A DNA stretch of 64,000 nt, from NCBI GenBank assembly GCA_002914805.1, contig JXTB01000100.1, positions 700,037 to 764,036 on the forward strand. The letters run 5' to 3'. Every line of letters begins with the position of its first letter. Position 1 is the first letter of the stretch. The notes below the pieces were generated by a model. That model saw only the letters and a list, made by a program, of their open reading frames with translations. It did no database searches and had not been told where the DNA came from. The position numbers and the translations under genes are program-made. This DNA comes from Parasponia andersonii. Its lineage: Eukaryota; Streptophyta; Magnoliopsida; Rosales; Cannabaceae. This document shows positions 1 through 10,411 of this stretch, piece after piece.

Positions 1-245
1 GAGGTTCCCGACTCCCAGCTGTAGAGGTAAGAATCAGACTAGGCCGAGCCCATCCAGAGTCTGGGATGGGTTCAGCCCTAGCCTCGGACAGCCCATGGGC
101 CTATGCGGTACCACGTGCGATTCGCGTGGCCTTTAATTGGTCACTCTGGTCACGTGTCGGATGGTGTGCCCCGTTTACGACCAGTTCAGCCACTTAATCA
201 TCCACGTGGTGTCTGATTTAAGAACGGGTCCCACAACTGTCCCCA
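1..245 (+). repeat. Partial 5' LTR, cut by window edge
   Basis: This stretch matches 2609-2853 with scattered substitutions and stops matching at the same CCCCA end. It carries several ACGTG-type motifs, such as CCACGTGG near 202. The missing upstream part should correspond to 2158-2608. Confidence 0.65.
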
Positions 246-445
246 TTTCCCTATTTGATGGATTCGTATCCATCAAGTGGGAAAATCATTTCTTCGTTCC
301 TCTAGTTTGAGGGATACACGCGGCTCCCCAATTGCCGACGTGGAGGCACGCCATCCCATGTCACAATATTTTTAAATTTTGAAATTCTAATGCTTCCATC
401 TTCCTTGCCCTGCCCTCCTCCAGGAAAAACTCTTCGGCTCCCCCT

Positions 446-454
446 CTATAAAAG
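446..454 (+). promoter_or_regulatory. TATA box of the element's internal gene
   Basis: TCTATAAAAG sits in a GC-rich setting about 310 bases before the gene's first in-frame ATG, followed by a pyrimidine-rich leader. It lies downstream of the LTR copy, so the internal gene may use its own promoter. This is inferred from motif and position only. Confidence 0.4.
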
Positions 455-760
455 CCGCATTTACGCTCATTTCTTACTTTACCAAAATCTCCAAGTATTT
501 CAGCTTTCTCAAATCTTAGGGTTTCCGCATCTCCTTTTTTCCAGAACCTTTCGTCTTCTTCGACCGTATCTAACACGATGGCCCTGAATCTGAGTCAGAA
601 ACTCCACCTCGTCGCAGATTCTAAATTAGGGTCATTGAGGAGGTAGCTCTGCTTCCCCGGCGGAGTTACTTTAGAGAAGGTCGACGGCCCGGCGGACTAG
701 TACCTTTACCCCTCTGCTCCAGAAGGCTCCATCATTCTGGGGAGGAGGCATTTAGAGTGG

Positions 761-2023
761 TTGCAGTTTCCTCTTCCTCCCTTGGTCCACCAGTTCTTTA
801 GCCTCACGGGGATTTATTCGATGCAGCTCAATGCTAACGGAATCAGGATCCTGATGGGGCTTTCTGCCTTGTCCATCCTCCTCAACACATATATTGACCT
901 GGAAGTGGTTTTCTATGCTTATAAGCTTATCCTCATCCCCAAAAAGGGCTCTTACCCCACTTTCTATCTCCAGCCGCTCCCGGGGCGCCACATCTTCTGG
1001 GGCTTGCCAAGGTCGGACAAGCAGTGGGACTCTCATTCCAAGATATACACCGTCGGAGGGGCGTGGTGCTCTCCCTGGGTGAACGGAGAGCGTTTTCAAA
1101 TCCCCTCGTCTTTTCTGCAAAGTAAGTACTGGGTCGTGAATTTTGGGTCCGTGCATATTTCATCCGTTTTTTCTCATGACGTTTTGCTTTGCACAGCCTC
1201 TGCGGAGGAAAACAAGTTCGAGCCTCGGCTGTCAGCGGGTCGGCTCCAAGAGTTGGAGGGAATCATCCTCTTCGGGTCGTCCGGGGATTACCGACACATC
1301 CAGGCTGTCCTGAATCCCCAGGTGATAAACATGATTCCAAGGATGGTCTCATACCTCCTCTTTCCACTAGACATGTGGGTCATCACCAAGCACCTTCGGA
1401 GCCAGCTTGACTCCTCCGCCCTGAACCAGTTCCACCGGGAAAAGCAAGGTCTCATCGCTATGGTGGGCCGTCAGATCACGGCCTCGAGCCAGCTGGTGGG
1501 TCCCAATGACTTGGTGGCGCTGACCAGTCACGAGCTCGAAGATGCGGTGAAGCTCGTGGCTGAGGAGTGTGCTAGGTTCCGCAGGGAGGAGACCGTTGCC
1601 CCTAAGAGGGCTAAGAGTGAGTACATTTTTGTGTTTTTGGGCTCCGTCGGTCAGGTCATGGCTACATTTTAACCATGTTGCTTGCCCTTTGCAGGCTCAG
1701 ATGCAAGACCTTCGGTGGACCCCTCCCCGATCAAAGGGAAAACTGCTATACACAAGGCTCACCTCAAGGTCCCCGCTGGTCGGTGTTTGGTGGTGTCCTC
1801 GGAGGATGAGACCTCAGAAGTTGTCATACCAAGAACAGATTCAGACGATAGCCTGGAGGGTCTGTTCGTGACCGGGGATGAAACACCGATAGTGCCAACT
1901 CCCGAGGCGGGCAAGCTTGTGATCCTGGAGGCGCCGGCCATGAAGATTGTGTACGGCAGGGGAGTGCCTTCGAGCCTGCCCGGTGAGCCTTTTGCACCAA
2001 CCTCTTCTGCCCCCAGGTTTTGA
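761..2023 (+). CDS. Putative gypsy-type transposon domain protein, three exons
   Basis: Reading from the ATG at 761, exons 761-1121, 1197-1616 and 1695-2023 join in frame to a 369-residue protein. Introns begin GTAAGT and GTGAGT and end CAG. The first intron is 75 bases and is also open in frame, so the reading continues unspliced. The first ~120 residues (PPLVHQFFSLTGIYSMQLNA onward, then the GGAWCSPW segment) resemble the plant 'putative gypsy type transposon' domain (Pfam Transposase_28) found in many non-autonomous plant LTR elements; its biochemical role is not established. The C-terminal third is rich in Ser, Pro and acidic residues and looks disordered. There are no internal stops in the spliced model, so the copy may be young. 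The true start could be the downstream Met at 821. Confidence 0.55.
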
Positions 2024-2157
2024 CGACGACCTGTTAGATCGGTTCTCACCAGCGGTCCATGTGTCTTTGAACTGCTGACGAGGTATTCACCAACTGTCCA
2101 CGTGTCCTTGCTATCCCGGAATATCTTTAGCTTCAGGCTGAGACGGGGAGGTGGGGG

Positions 2158-2853
2158 TGGCCACCTGCAAAGACTCTCCGATGCTTAAGTCAGTGATTTA
2201 TCCCTAAGATAGAACAACAAAGATTTTGTTTTTCTCTGTAAAAAAGTTTTTTGTATATTGTATTGTCTCTTTTCTATATATATCTCCTTTGGGAGGAAAC
2301 AAGGCTTATATATATATGATCCTGGGACTGGGAGTTTTTTGGCTCTCAATCTCATGATCGAGTACCTTTTTCCATCATGACTTACTCCAGAAATCACGGG
2401 TCATGGTTACCGTGACCTTCCTTGCATCGTCGCGGCCTGTTTTCTGCCGTCCCCTACGACTCCAGCCTGTCGGGGGTGAGATTTTGACAAGCTGCCGTTC
2501 TGTCAGGATGACTTGCCCAATGCACGCACCTACCTAGGGTCGCATTAAATGCTCTGTCTGGGTCTGGAGCTGTGAGTTGCTTCCCACTGTACTCTAGTAG
2601 AAGACCCCTGAGGTTCCCGACCCCCAGCTGTCGAGGTAAGAATCGGACTAGGCCGAGCCCATTCAGGGTCTGGGTTGGGTTCGACCCTAGCCTCGGACAG
2701 CCCATGGGCCTATATGGTACCACGTGGGACTCGCGTGGCCTTTAATTGGTCACTCTGGACACGGGTCGGACGGTGTGCCTCGTTTACGATCTGTTCAGCC
2801 ACTTAATCATCCACGTGGTATATGATTTAGGAACGGGTCCCACAGTGTCCCCA
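2158..2853 (+). repeat. 3' LTR of the element
   Basis: About 696 bases from TGGCCACC to GTGTCCCCA, directly after a G-rich purine tract. Its last 245 bases match the partial copy at the window start. The flank after it is AAAAA, and the matching target duplication lies outside the window, so it cannot be checked. Confidence 0.55.
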
Positions 2854-2857
2854 AAAA

Positions 2858-3290
2858 ATGTTGAGTTTTGGCTTTCTGAATATAAGCAATTAAACAAATC
2901 AATGAGGCATAAGTCTCTGAACACATTTTCAAGTGGCAAATGGTCTACTCCTTCTACTCAATATTGATGTGGCTATAACTAATAAGCAAGACTCCATCGA
3001 TTTTGGGGTTGTAATTTATGATTCTCAAGGTCTTGCATATTGAACAACTACCATTAAAATCCCAGGGTGCCATAAGGTGCTAATGGCTGAATGGTTTGCT
3101 ATCCGAGAAAGAACCAGTTTTGCTCTTTAATTCGACCTCTATTTTCGAAGTAAAGAGTGAGTTCAAAAATGCAGTCTAAGAATGCAACTTATGCTATCCA
3201 TCATCGTGAATCTTTGTCCATAGAGAGTCCTATTTTGTCTGATATAATTGTTAATTGTAGTTTGCTATATAATGTCGTCAGTATTGGAAT
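2858..3290 (+). pseudogene. LINE RNase H domain relic
   Basis: Conceptual translation in shifting frames gives fragments typical of the plant LINE-type RNase H domain (RVT_3): a KWSTPST lead-in, DVAI, then DFGVVIYDSQG, KIPGCHKVLMAEWFAIRE, and a C-terminal NATYAIHHRESLSIES stretch. At least two in-frame stops and one frameshift separate these pieces, so it is dead. It begins within a few bases of the LTR end at 2853, which suggests the LTR element landed in or beside this older relic. The polymerase part is not visible nearby. Confidence 0.6.
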
Positions 3291-3426
3291 AATATCCTAT
3301 GAAGCGGTTTATTAGTTTCATATTATAAACAATAGTTATTGAATTATTTGTCATCTATTGGTTATTAATAAATTCTATAATATGAATTTCTATTTATTTA
3401 TATCCCACTAATATACATGTGATATC

Positions 3427-4247
3427 TATTAGCTATTGTTAGCCCAAGATTAACAACCCAAGAAAGGGGCTGAATTGGGTTTTAAAATATTTTAAGAAAC
3501 ATTTCAACCATTCAAAATCATAGACCACTATTTTGAAACTTTTTAGCTAAATTAATAATAATGCCAAACATATAGCAATAATAGCAAGTATATTAAGCAC
3601 ACTAAATATCAAACACTCAATTAAATAGTTTGCAATAAAGTAAAGAGTGTAGAGATAGAGAAAGTGCAAACTCGGTTTTTACGAGATTCGACAAATACGA
3701 CGGTTTGCCTACGTCCCCGACCCTCGGCAACTTACTTTGAGCTTTCTACTATCGGATCAAGATTATAGGCTTGACCGACCTTTTTACAAACGGAGTAAAT
3801 TCTTCTTAGGCACACCCTAGCCTTTACAACAGTCTTGACTTCGGCTCTATCACGCCTAAATTCGGATTATTTTGACTCAGGTAATAACCTCACCTATATG
3901 GATTGTTTAGACAACGGTGCTAATCTCACCAACTCACGGGTTGTTTATGACTCTGGTGGCAACCTCACCTAAATCAGTTTGTTTATGAATCCGGTGGCAA
4001 CCTCACCTCACACTCAATAATTTTTCAATAAACAAGAGTGAACACTAACTCATAAATTCTCCTTATAAAGTAATTAATATAATTTTGGCTTAGGAGATTT
4101 AAGAACAGTGTACAATTAATGCTTTAAGATTGGCTCAATATGATTTGAAAGTGTAATTGATATGAAAATAGGCTAAGACACTTTGAGAGTAGATGAATAT
4201 CAATTTAAGTTCATACTGTTGTCTTCAATGTTATCAAATGAGGCTCC

Positions 4248-4279
<32 letters not shown>

Positions 4280-5333
4280 AAGAAAACTAGTCGTTTATAG
4301 CCGTTATTAGCTTTTTGCTAAAAGTATGGTTAACCAAAATATATATATATATATATCCAAGAAAACTAGTCGTTTATAGCCGTTATTAGCTTTTTGCTAA
4401 AAGTATGGTTAACCAAAATTAAAGCTGATATATCTCTAAGAAAACTAGTCGTTTATAGCCGTTATTAGCTTTTTGCTAAAAGTATGGTTAACCAAAATTA
4501 AAGCTGGTCGACCAAAAATATAGCCGTTGGAGTTTGACACATCAGTTCTGCTCCAACTGTCATTTGTGGCCAACGGTATAAAAAGTGGTCCACCAACTTT
4601 GGTCGACCAAAATCACTGTTGGTAAACCTATTTTTGGTCGTATTTTAGATTCTGATAGGATTTTGGCATTTTTCAAATTTTAACAGCTTTTGGCGTTTTT
4701 AAAAAACTGACTTCAAAACTTATTTTAAATACTTTAAAGACATTAGAAATCAATTTGAAGAGAATATTTTGTCTATTACAAACTTGTTTTAGTTTCACAA
4801 AGATATTTAACAATAATTTAGAAAGTGTTCATCCTAAAACACATTCTTGTTTGCAAATAGAAAATCTTCTTTTAGTCTATTTCAAATAATCATAACTTAA
4901 AATATATTTGCAAGATATTTAAACTTAAGAAATCTTGTTTTAAAGAATATTTTCTCATTCAAAGAGATCATTATTTTTTATTTTCAAATTTTATGATAAA
5001 ATAACTATTTTAAGTTGAAGATAGTTTAAAAAAGTATTTTGAAAAGTATGAGTCAATGCAAAGAGAATTTATGTGCAATGAATTAAATCAAATACAAGAC
5101 TAAATATGAAATATACCCTATCTAAGTATGGTCTTATATCTTGATTGTCTATCTTTAAGCTTGATTCTAATAAGCCTATATGCATCCATCTTCAAGCTTG
5201 ATTTTTTAATTTACTTAAGGTAGAACTTTAATATCATTTCACTACATACTCAAATTAAATCATTAATACTAAATTAAATGTTTGTTATCTTCAAAATAAG
5301 AGTGAGTAAGATTGAAACCTTAATTTCTCAACA
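3427..5333 (-). repeat. Left LTR (3' LTR) of the Sirevirus-type element
   Basis: About 1.9 kb and homologous to 8656-10411 along its length. It is longer than the other LTR mainly because an ~80-bp block has been repeated three times near 4273-4507. The two LTRs differ by many substitutions and small indels, so the insertion is not recent. Confidence 0.8.
4273..4507 (+). repeat. Three tandem copies of an ~80-bp block inside the LTR
   Basis: The block beginning AAGAAAACTAGTCGTTTATA and running to GGTTAACCAAAAT occurs at about 4276-4340, 4357-4427 and 4433-4507, separated by TA runs. The partner LTR has a single copy near 9505-9575, so the expansion happened after insertion. The three units are almost identical to one another. 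Confidence 0.85.
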
Positions 5334-5356
5334 AACTCCCCATTTTTTATGATGAC
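5334..5356 (-). other. Polypurine tract of the Sirevirus-type element
   Basis: On the minus strand this reads GTCATCATAAAAAATGGGGA then GTT, ending at the LTR start TGTTGAG. This tract primes plus-strand DNA synthesis. Related tracts recur farther inside the element near 5629-5655 and 6470-6497. Confidence 0.7.
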
Positions 5357-7180
5357 AAATATTGATTTATGAGATAAAAGAAAATATGCAATAAGGATAA
5401 GAAAATATGGAATTTGACAAGTTTACCTTAATCTTTACCATATTTTAAGCTCCACCTCAAAATATGCTTGACAAAGTTAAAGGGACTTGCTCTCCCTTTT
5501 TAACTCAATTAAGCATCATAAGCATATTATGAGAAAATTTGAAATGTGTGCTAAACAAAGTTCTCTCCCTTAAATTATGCACACTCATAAACAAATCTTT
5601 TCTCTTCATATTCATAAATCAACATTATTCTCCTCCTTTTGACATCATTAAAAAAATAGAGACAAATATCAAACTAGATATTGCAGAAAAACCAATTTAT
5701 CTTTAAAAGAAGATTCTCCTCGTATGAATTCACTATATTACTTTTTCCATTTGAATTCATGACAAAAGTATATAAAAGAGTAATAATAAAAAAAAAATTC
5801 TCTCCATGTAAAAAAATAATATGACAAGTTAAGCAATAAGGAGATATGGAGGAAGCTAGAATTGAACAATCTTCAAAATAAGAATAACAATGTCAAATAT
5901 AAGATTGAACAACAATGTGATGCCAAAGAGTATGAGAAGTATAGCATATTCTATGTGTAAAAAAAAAGGTTCATTAAATCAAGATCACGAAAGCTATAAA
6001 TATTTCACTTGTTGAAAATATATTTTTCCAAATGTAATCATCACAAAATTTAGAGGAGAAATTAAAATCATTTATGCACAAAAGTGAAAGAATTTCTTTT
6101 TCTTCATTTTCATCAAATTATGAAGAGCATCAAATGATGCATTCAAAATATATAATCATTTAGTACAAGTAAATCATAAATATGCTCCTCCTCAATATAT
6201 GAATCATGATCAAAATGTCAAAAACCAAAGTAAGAAAAGATCAATCATATATGAGAGATATCAATTATGGATACCAATTATTTTTAAAAAAATTTACCAA
6301 TTATATTTGAAGAAAAGAATAACCAAGTTTGACACCAATTAAAACTATGCCAATAGATATCAATTGTATTTTGAAAAATTATACCAAGTTGATACCAAGT
6401 AAAGCAACAAATCAAAGATAAAATGATTAACTTGATACCAATTGAAATAATTTAAATCAAAAACACATTCTTCTTCTCCTTTTGATATCATTAAAAAGTT
6501 GCGTAAATAAGAAGGATAAGATTGATACCAATTAACAAATGTAAAGTAAAAATATGAATAAGCAACTAATAACAAGTATCCAATCCAAACATGATTGTCT
6601 GCTAAGTTTAAACAACCATAAGAAATAGATGTTCAGAAAAGATAAAACATAACAAAGCATGTTTTGAAAGCTAATGAAAATCTTATATGTGATATTCATA
6701 AAAAAAAATTGTTCCCATAAAAAAAATCATGCGTAAATATGCAAAATGATAAAGTTACAAAGTGTAAACATTGAATTCAAGTAATACATCATTTTGAGTT
6801 CAAATACAATACTAATATAGATAAAATAATTCAACTAATTATGCATGATGTCTATCATATAAAAACTATCAAGTATTTGTACAAATATAATAGTTTAAGT
6901 AATATGCATTATGCAAGCTATTTGAATCATATAAAAGCGATTAATATGTCAATCAAATTTATACTTATAAATAATTCAAATAAAATCACCTATACCATCC
7001 TTGCAAAAGCTCTTCATCTTCTTTGTATTGAGGTTGGACTTAATCATCATCTTTTGATTTGTCGTTAAACTCCAATCATTAAAGCTTAAATACCAAACCT
7101 ATAACAACATCATTTATGCTTTTCTCCAAAATCACTTATGCCCATGATCTTGCTTTTTGTATTGTCTCTAAAAGAAAATA
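5357..7180 (-). other. Non-coding 3' interior of the Sirevirus-type element
   Basis: This is very AT-rich DNA without recognisable coding sequence. It holds two extra polypurine-like tracts (reverse complements of 5629-5655 and 6470-6497) and a cluster of GATACCAATT-like motifs at about 6260-6540. Sireviruses normally have pol here, so most of the coding part has been lost or replaced. Confidence 0.5.
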
Positions 7181-8605
7181 TCTATCATTATTTCCTTGTA
7201 AAAGTTGAGAGCTTGGTGAAGTCATTGGTTTTGTTCTTGGAGCACCCACTTTCTTGTTTGTTCCTATAAAAAAGATTCAAGTATGGATTTTCGGTACCCA
7301 CATAACTTTGGGTCCTTGGGGGTTGGTCTTTTAACTCTTTGATACCCAAGCTAGTTTTCCACCAAAATATGCACTTTTCTTTATAAAGTATGAAAAACTA
7401 GCATGTTCATTTGGATTGCAATGAGTACAAGTGTGCTTTGTGTCACTTGTACTAGATTTCACAAAATAGTTCTTGAAGTATTTTTATTTTATAGAAGATT
7501 TGTACCCAATACCTCCTTTGTCAAAAACATATTTTTGTCCACCAAGCATTAAATCAAAATTTTTCTTTCTATCGATGGACTTGTGGACAATGTTGGTCAA
7601 GTCAAAAATCTTGTCATTTAAGGAAGCGTCTTCTTTTGACAAAATATCACGAGTCCTACAAGGCAATTTCACTTTCTTTCCTTTAGTAAACTCTTCAACT
7701 ATTTTTGACAAACTAAGAATTTCCTTTTTGAGAGCATAGTTCTTGAAAATAAGTTTTTCATAATTTTTGTATAAATCATTGAAATCACTCAACAAGTTTT
7801 CATATGACAATTCACAATCACTATCACTAAACTCACTATTAGTATCACTAACATCATGAAATTTACTTCTAAGTTCAAGTGAGCTTACCTCATTTTCTAT
7901 TGTCATGAAGCACATGTTGTCTTCTTGATCTCCTTCATTGCTTTCTTTCATCAAGATCTCATATGTCATAAGCGAACACATGAGTTCTTCTAGAGGAAGT
8001 TTGGTGAGATCTCTAGCTTCTTGAATTACCACCACTTTACTTAAATATGCTTTAGGAAGACTCCTAAATAGTTTATTCACCAAATCTATATTAGAGAATG
8101 ATTTTCTAAGAGCATTAAGAGAGTTAATAATAATAGTATATCTAGTAAACATTTGATCAATAGTCTCATCTTTATGCATCTTGAATAATTCATATTGGCA
8201 TATAAGAATATTGATTTTCATCTTTTTCATAGAATTTGTACCTTGATATAACACTTCAAGCATATTTCACATTTCATGAGCATTTGTGGCTTTTTCAACA
8301 TTATTAAATATATCTCTATCCATACCACAAATCAAAATATGCATAGCTCTACTGTTTTTTGAAAATGCAATTTTATCATTTACATCATATTCATTAATTT
8401 CTTTATCAACAAATTTATCATCAACCTTTTTCTTAAAAACAAATGGAGCTTTAGTAACAATATGCCATAAATCAAAATATAAAGATTGTAGATATGTAAG
8501 CATCCTATTTTTTCAATAATTAAAATCAGTTCCATTAAGAAATGGTGGTCTAGTAGTTGAATACCGCTCATATGAAAAGTTATGAAAATTGTTTGGGATT
8601 GCCAT
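7180..8605 (-). pseudogene. Broken gag of a Sirevirus-type copia element
   Basis: Starting from the Met at 8605 (MAIPNNFHNFSYE), the reading frame runs through a DUF4219/UBN2-like capsid region. It is broken by TGA at 8513-8515 (after TDFNY, where Trp is expected) and by TGA at 8267-8269 (after AHEM, again where Trp is expected). A long open part follows to 7484, including LPKAYLSKV and the FDKGGIGYKSSIK segment. Past the stop at 7484 a frame still shows CTHCNPNEHASFSYF, a zinc knuckle that has lost its last Cys, and then a KVMWVPK motif. Gag packages the RNA in virus-like particles; this copy cannot make a full product. No protease follows. Confidence 0.75.
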
Positions 8606-8643
8606 CTCAAGACGGTTACGTCTTTTAAAATTGAGCACCAAGA

Positions 8644-8653
8644 TCTGATACCA
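8644..8653 (-). other. tRNA-Met primer binding site
   Basis: The minus strand reads TGGTATCAGA, complementary to the 3' end of initiator tRNA-Met. It lies just inside the right LTR, which fixes that LTR as the 5' LTR and the element as minus-strand. Confidence 0.75.
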
Positions 8654-8655
8654 AT

Positions 8656-10411
8656 TATTAGCTATTGTTATTTCCAAGATTGACAACCCAAGAGAGGGGC
8701 TGAATTGGGTTTTAAAACGTTCTAAGAAACTTTTCAACTATTCAAAACCATAGACCACTATTTTTAAACTTTTTAGCTAAATCAATAATAATGCCAAACA
8801 TATAGCAATAATAGCAAGTATATTAAGCACATTAAATATCAAACACTCAATTAAATAGCTTGCAATAAAGTAAAGAGTGTAGGGATAGAGAAAGTGCAAA
8901 CTCAGTTTTTACGAGATTCGACAAATACGACGGTTTGCCTATGTCCCTGGCCCTCGATAACTTGCTTTGAGCTTTTCACTACCGGATCAAGATTATGAGC
9001 TTGACCGACCCTTTTATAAATAGAGTCAATTCTTCTTAAGTACGCCCTAGCCTTTACAATAGTCTTGACTTCGGCTCTATCATGCCTAACCTCAGATTGT
9101 TTTGACTCCGGTGACAACCTCACCTATACGGATTGTTTAGATTATGGTGCCAATCTCACCAACTCACAAGTTGTTTATGACTCTGGTAGTAACCTCACCT
9201 AAATCGGGTTGCTTATGAATCTGGTGCCAACCTCACCTCACACTCAATGGTTTTTCAATAAACAAGAGTGAACACTCACTCACAAATTCTCCTTACAAAG
9301 TGATTAATACGATTTTGACTTACGAGATTTAAGCACAATGCATAATGATTGCTCTAAGATTGGCTCAATATGATTTGAAAATGTAATTTATGTGAAAATA
9401 GGCTAAGATACTTTGAGAGTAGATGAATATCAATTTAAGTTCATACTCTTATCTTCAATGCCATCAAATGAGGCTATATATATATATATATATATATATA
9501 TCTCCAAGAAAACTAGCCGTTTATAGCTGTTATTAGCTTTCTACTAAACGTTTGATTGACCAAAATTAAAGCTGGTCGATTAAAAATATAGCCGTTAGAG
9601 TTTGATACGTCAGTTCAGCTCCAATGGTCATTTCTGGCCACTGGTATAAAAAGTAGTCGACCAATTTTGATCGACCAAAATCACTGTTGGTCGACCAAGA
9701 CCAAACCCATTTTTGGTCGTATTTCAGATTTTGATAGGATTTTAGCATTTTTCAAATTTTAACAGCTTTTAGCGTTTTTCAAAAACTGACTTCTAAACTT
9801 ATTTTAAAAACTTTGAAAACATTAGAAATCAATTTGAAGATAATATTTTGGCTATTGCAAACTTGTCTTAGTTTCACAAAGATATTTAACAATAATTTAG
9901 AAAGTGTTCATCCTAAAACACATTCTTGTTTACAAATAGAAAATCTTCTTTTAGGGCTTATTTCAAATAAGCATAATTTCAAATATATTTACAACTTATT
10001 TAAACTTAAGAAATCATATTTTAAAGAATATTTCCTCATTCAAAGAGATTATTATTTTCTATTTTCAAACTTCTATGATAAAATAACCATTTTAAGCTTA
10101 AGATAGTTTAAAAAACTCTTTTGAAAAGTATAAGCCAATGCAAAGAGAATTTATGTGCAATGAACTAAATCAAATACAAGACTAAATATGAAATATACAC
10201 TAAGTATGGTCTTATATCTTGATTGCCTATCTTTAAGTTTGATTCTAATAAGTCCATATGCATCCATCTTCAGGCCTGATTTCTTGATTAACTTGAGGAA
10301 AAACTTTAATATCATTTCACTACACACTCAAGTTAAATCATTAGTACAAAATTAAATGTTTGTTATCTTCAAAATAAGAGTGAGTAAGATTGAAACCTTA
10401 ATTTCTCAACA
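8656..10411 (-). repeat. Right LTR (5' LTR) of the Sirevirus-type element
   Basis: About 1.75 kb and homologous to 3427-5333. It ends on the plus strand with TTTCTCAACA, the reverse complement of TGTTGAGAAA. It carries a single copy of the block that is tripled in the other LTR, and a TA run at about 9475-9500. Confidence 0.8.

Larger units (their letters stand above)
1..2853 (+). mobile_element. Non-autonomous LTR element with a gypsy-type-transposon domain gene
   Basis: Positions 1-245 and 2609-2853 are near-identical direct copies, both ending in GTCCCCA, and between them lies a three-exon gene of the 'putative gypsy type transposon' class. A purine-rich tract (about 2141-2157) sits just before a TGGCCACC start at 2158, as a polypurine tract precedes a 3' LTR. 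I infer one LTR element whose 5' LTR is cut by the left edge. No reverse transcriptase, integrase or protease is visible, so it would depend on other elements (LARD-like). I found no obvious tRNA primer site after 245, so the class assignment is tentative. Confidence 0.6.
3427..10411 (-). mobile_element. Sirevirus-type Ty1-copia retrotransposon, pol-less
   Basis: Two long direct repeats (about 3427-5333 and 8656-10411) bracket a ~3.3-kb interior. Read on the minus strand, the LTR starts TGTTGAGAAATTAAGG. Just inside the right LTR lies TGGTATCAGA, the usual initiator-tRNA-Met primer site, and just inside the left LTR lies a purine tract followed by TGTTGAG. The TTTGTCATCAT...AATGGGGAG context of that tract is a Sirevirus hallmark. 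Only a broken gag is recognisable; protease, integrase and reverse transcriptase are absent. The flanks give ambiguous 4-of-5 target duplications (ATATC/ATATT, or CTATT/ATATT if the LTR starts at the TG at 3438). Confidence 0.8.

Noticed and set aside
7473..7739. Plus-strand frame opposite the Sirevirus gag
   Set aside because: It is antisense to a recognisable gag, so it is a shadow.
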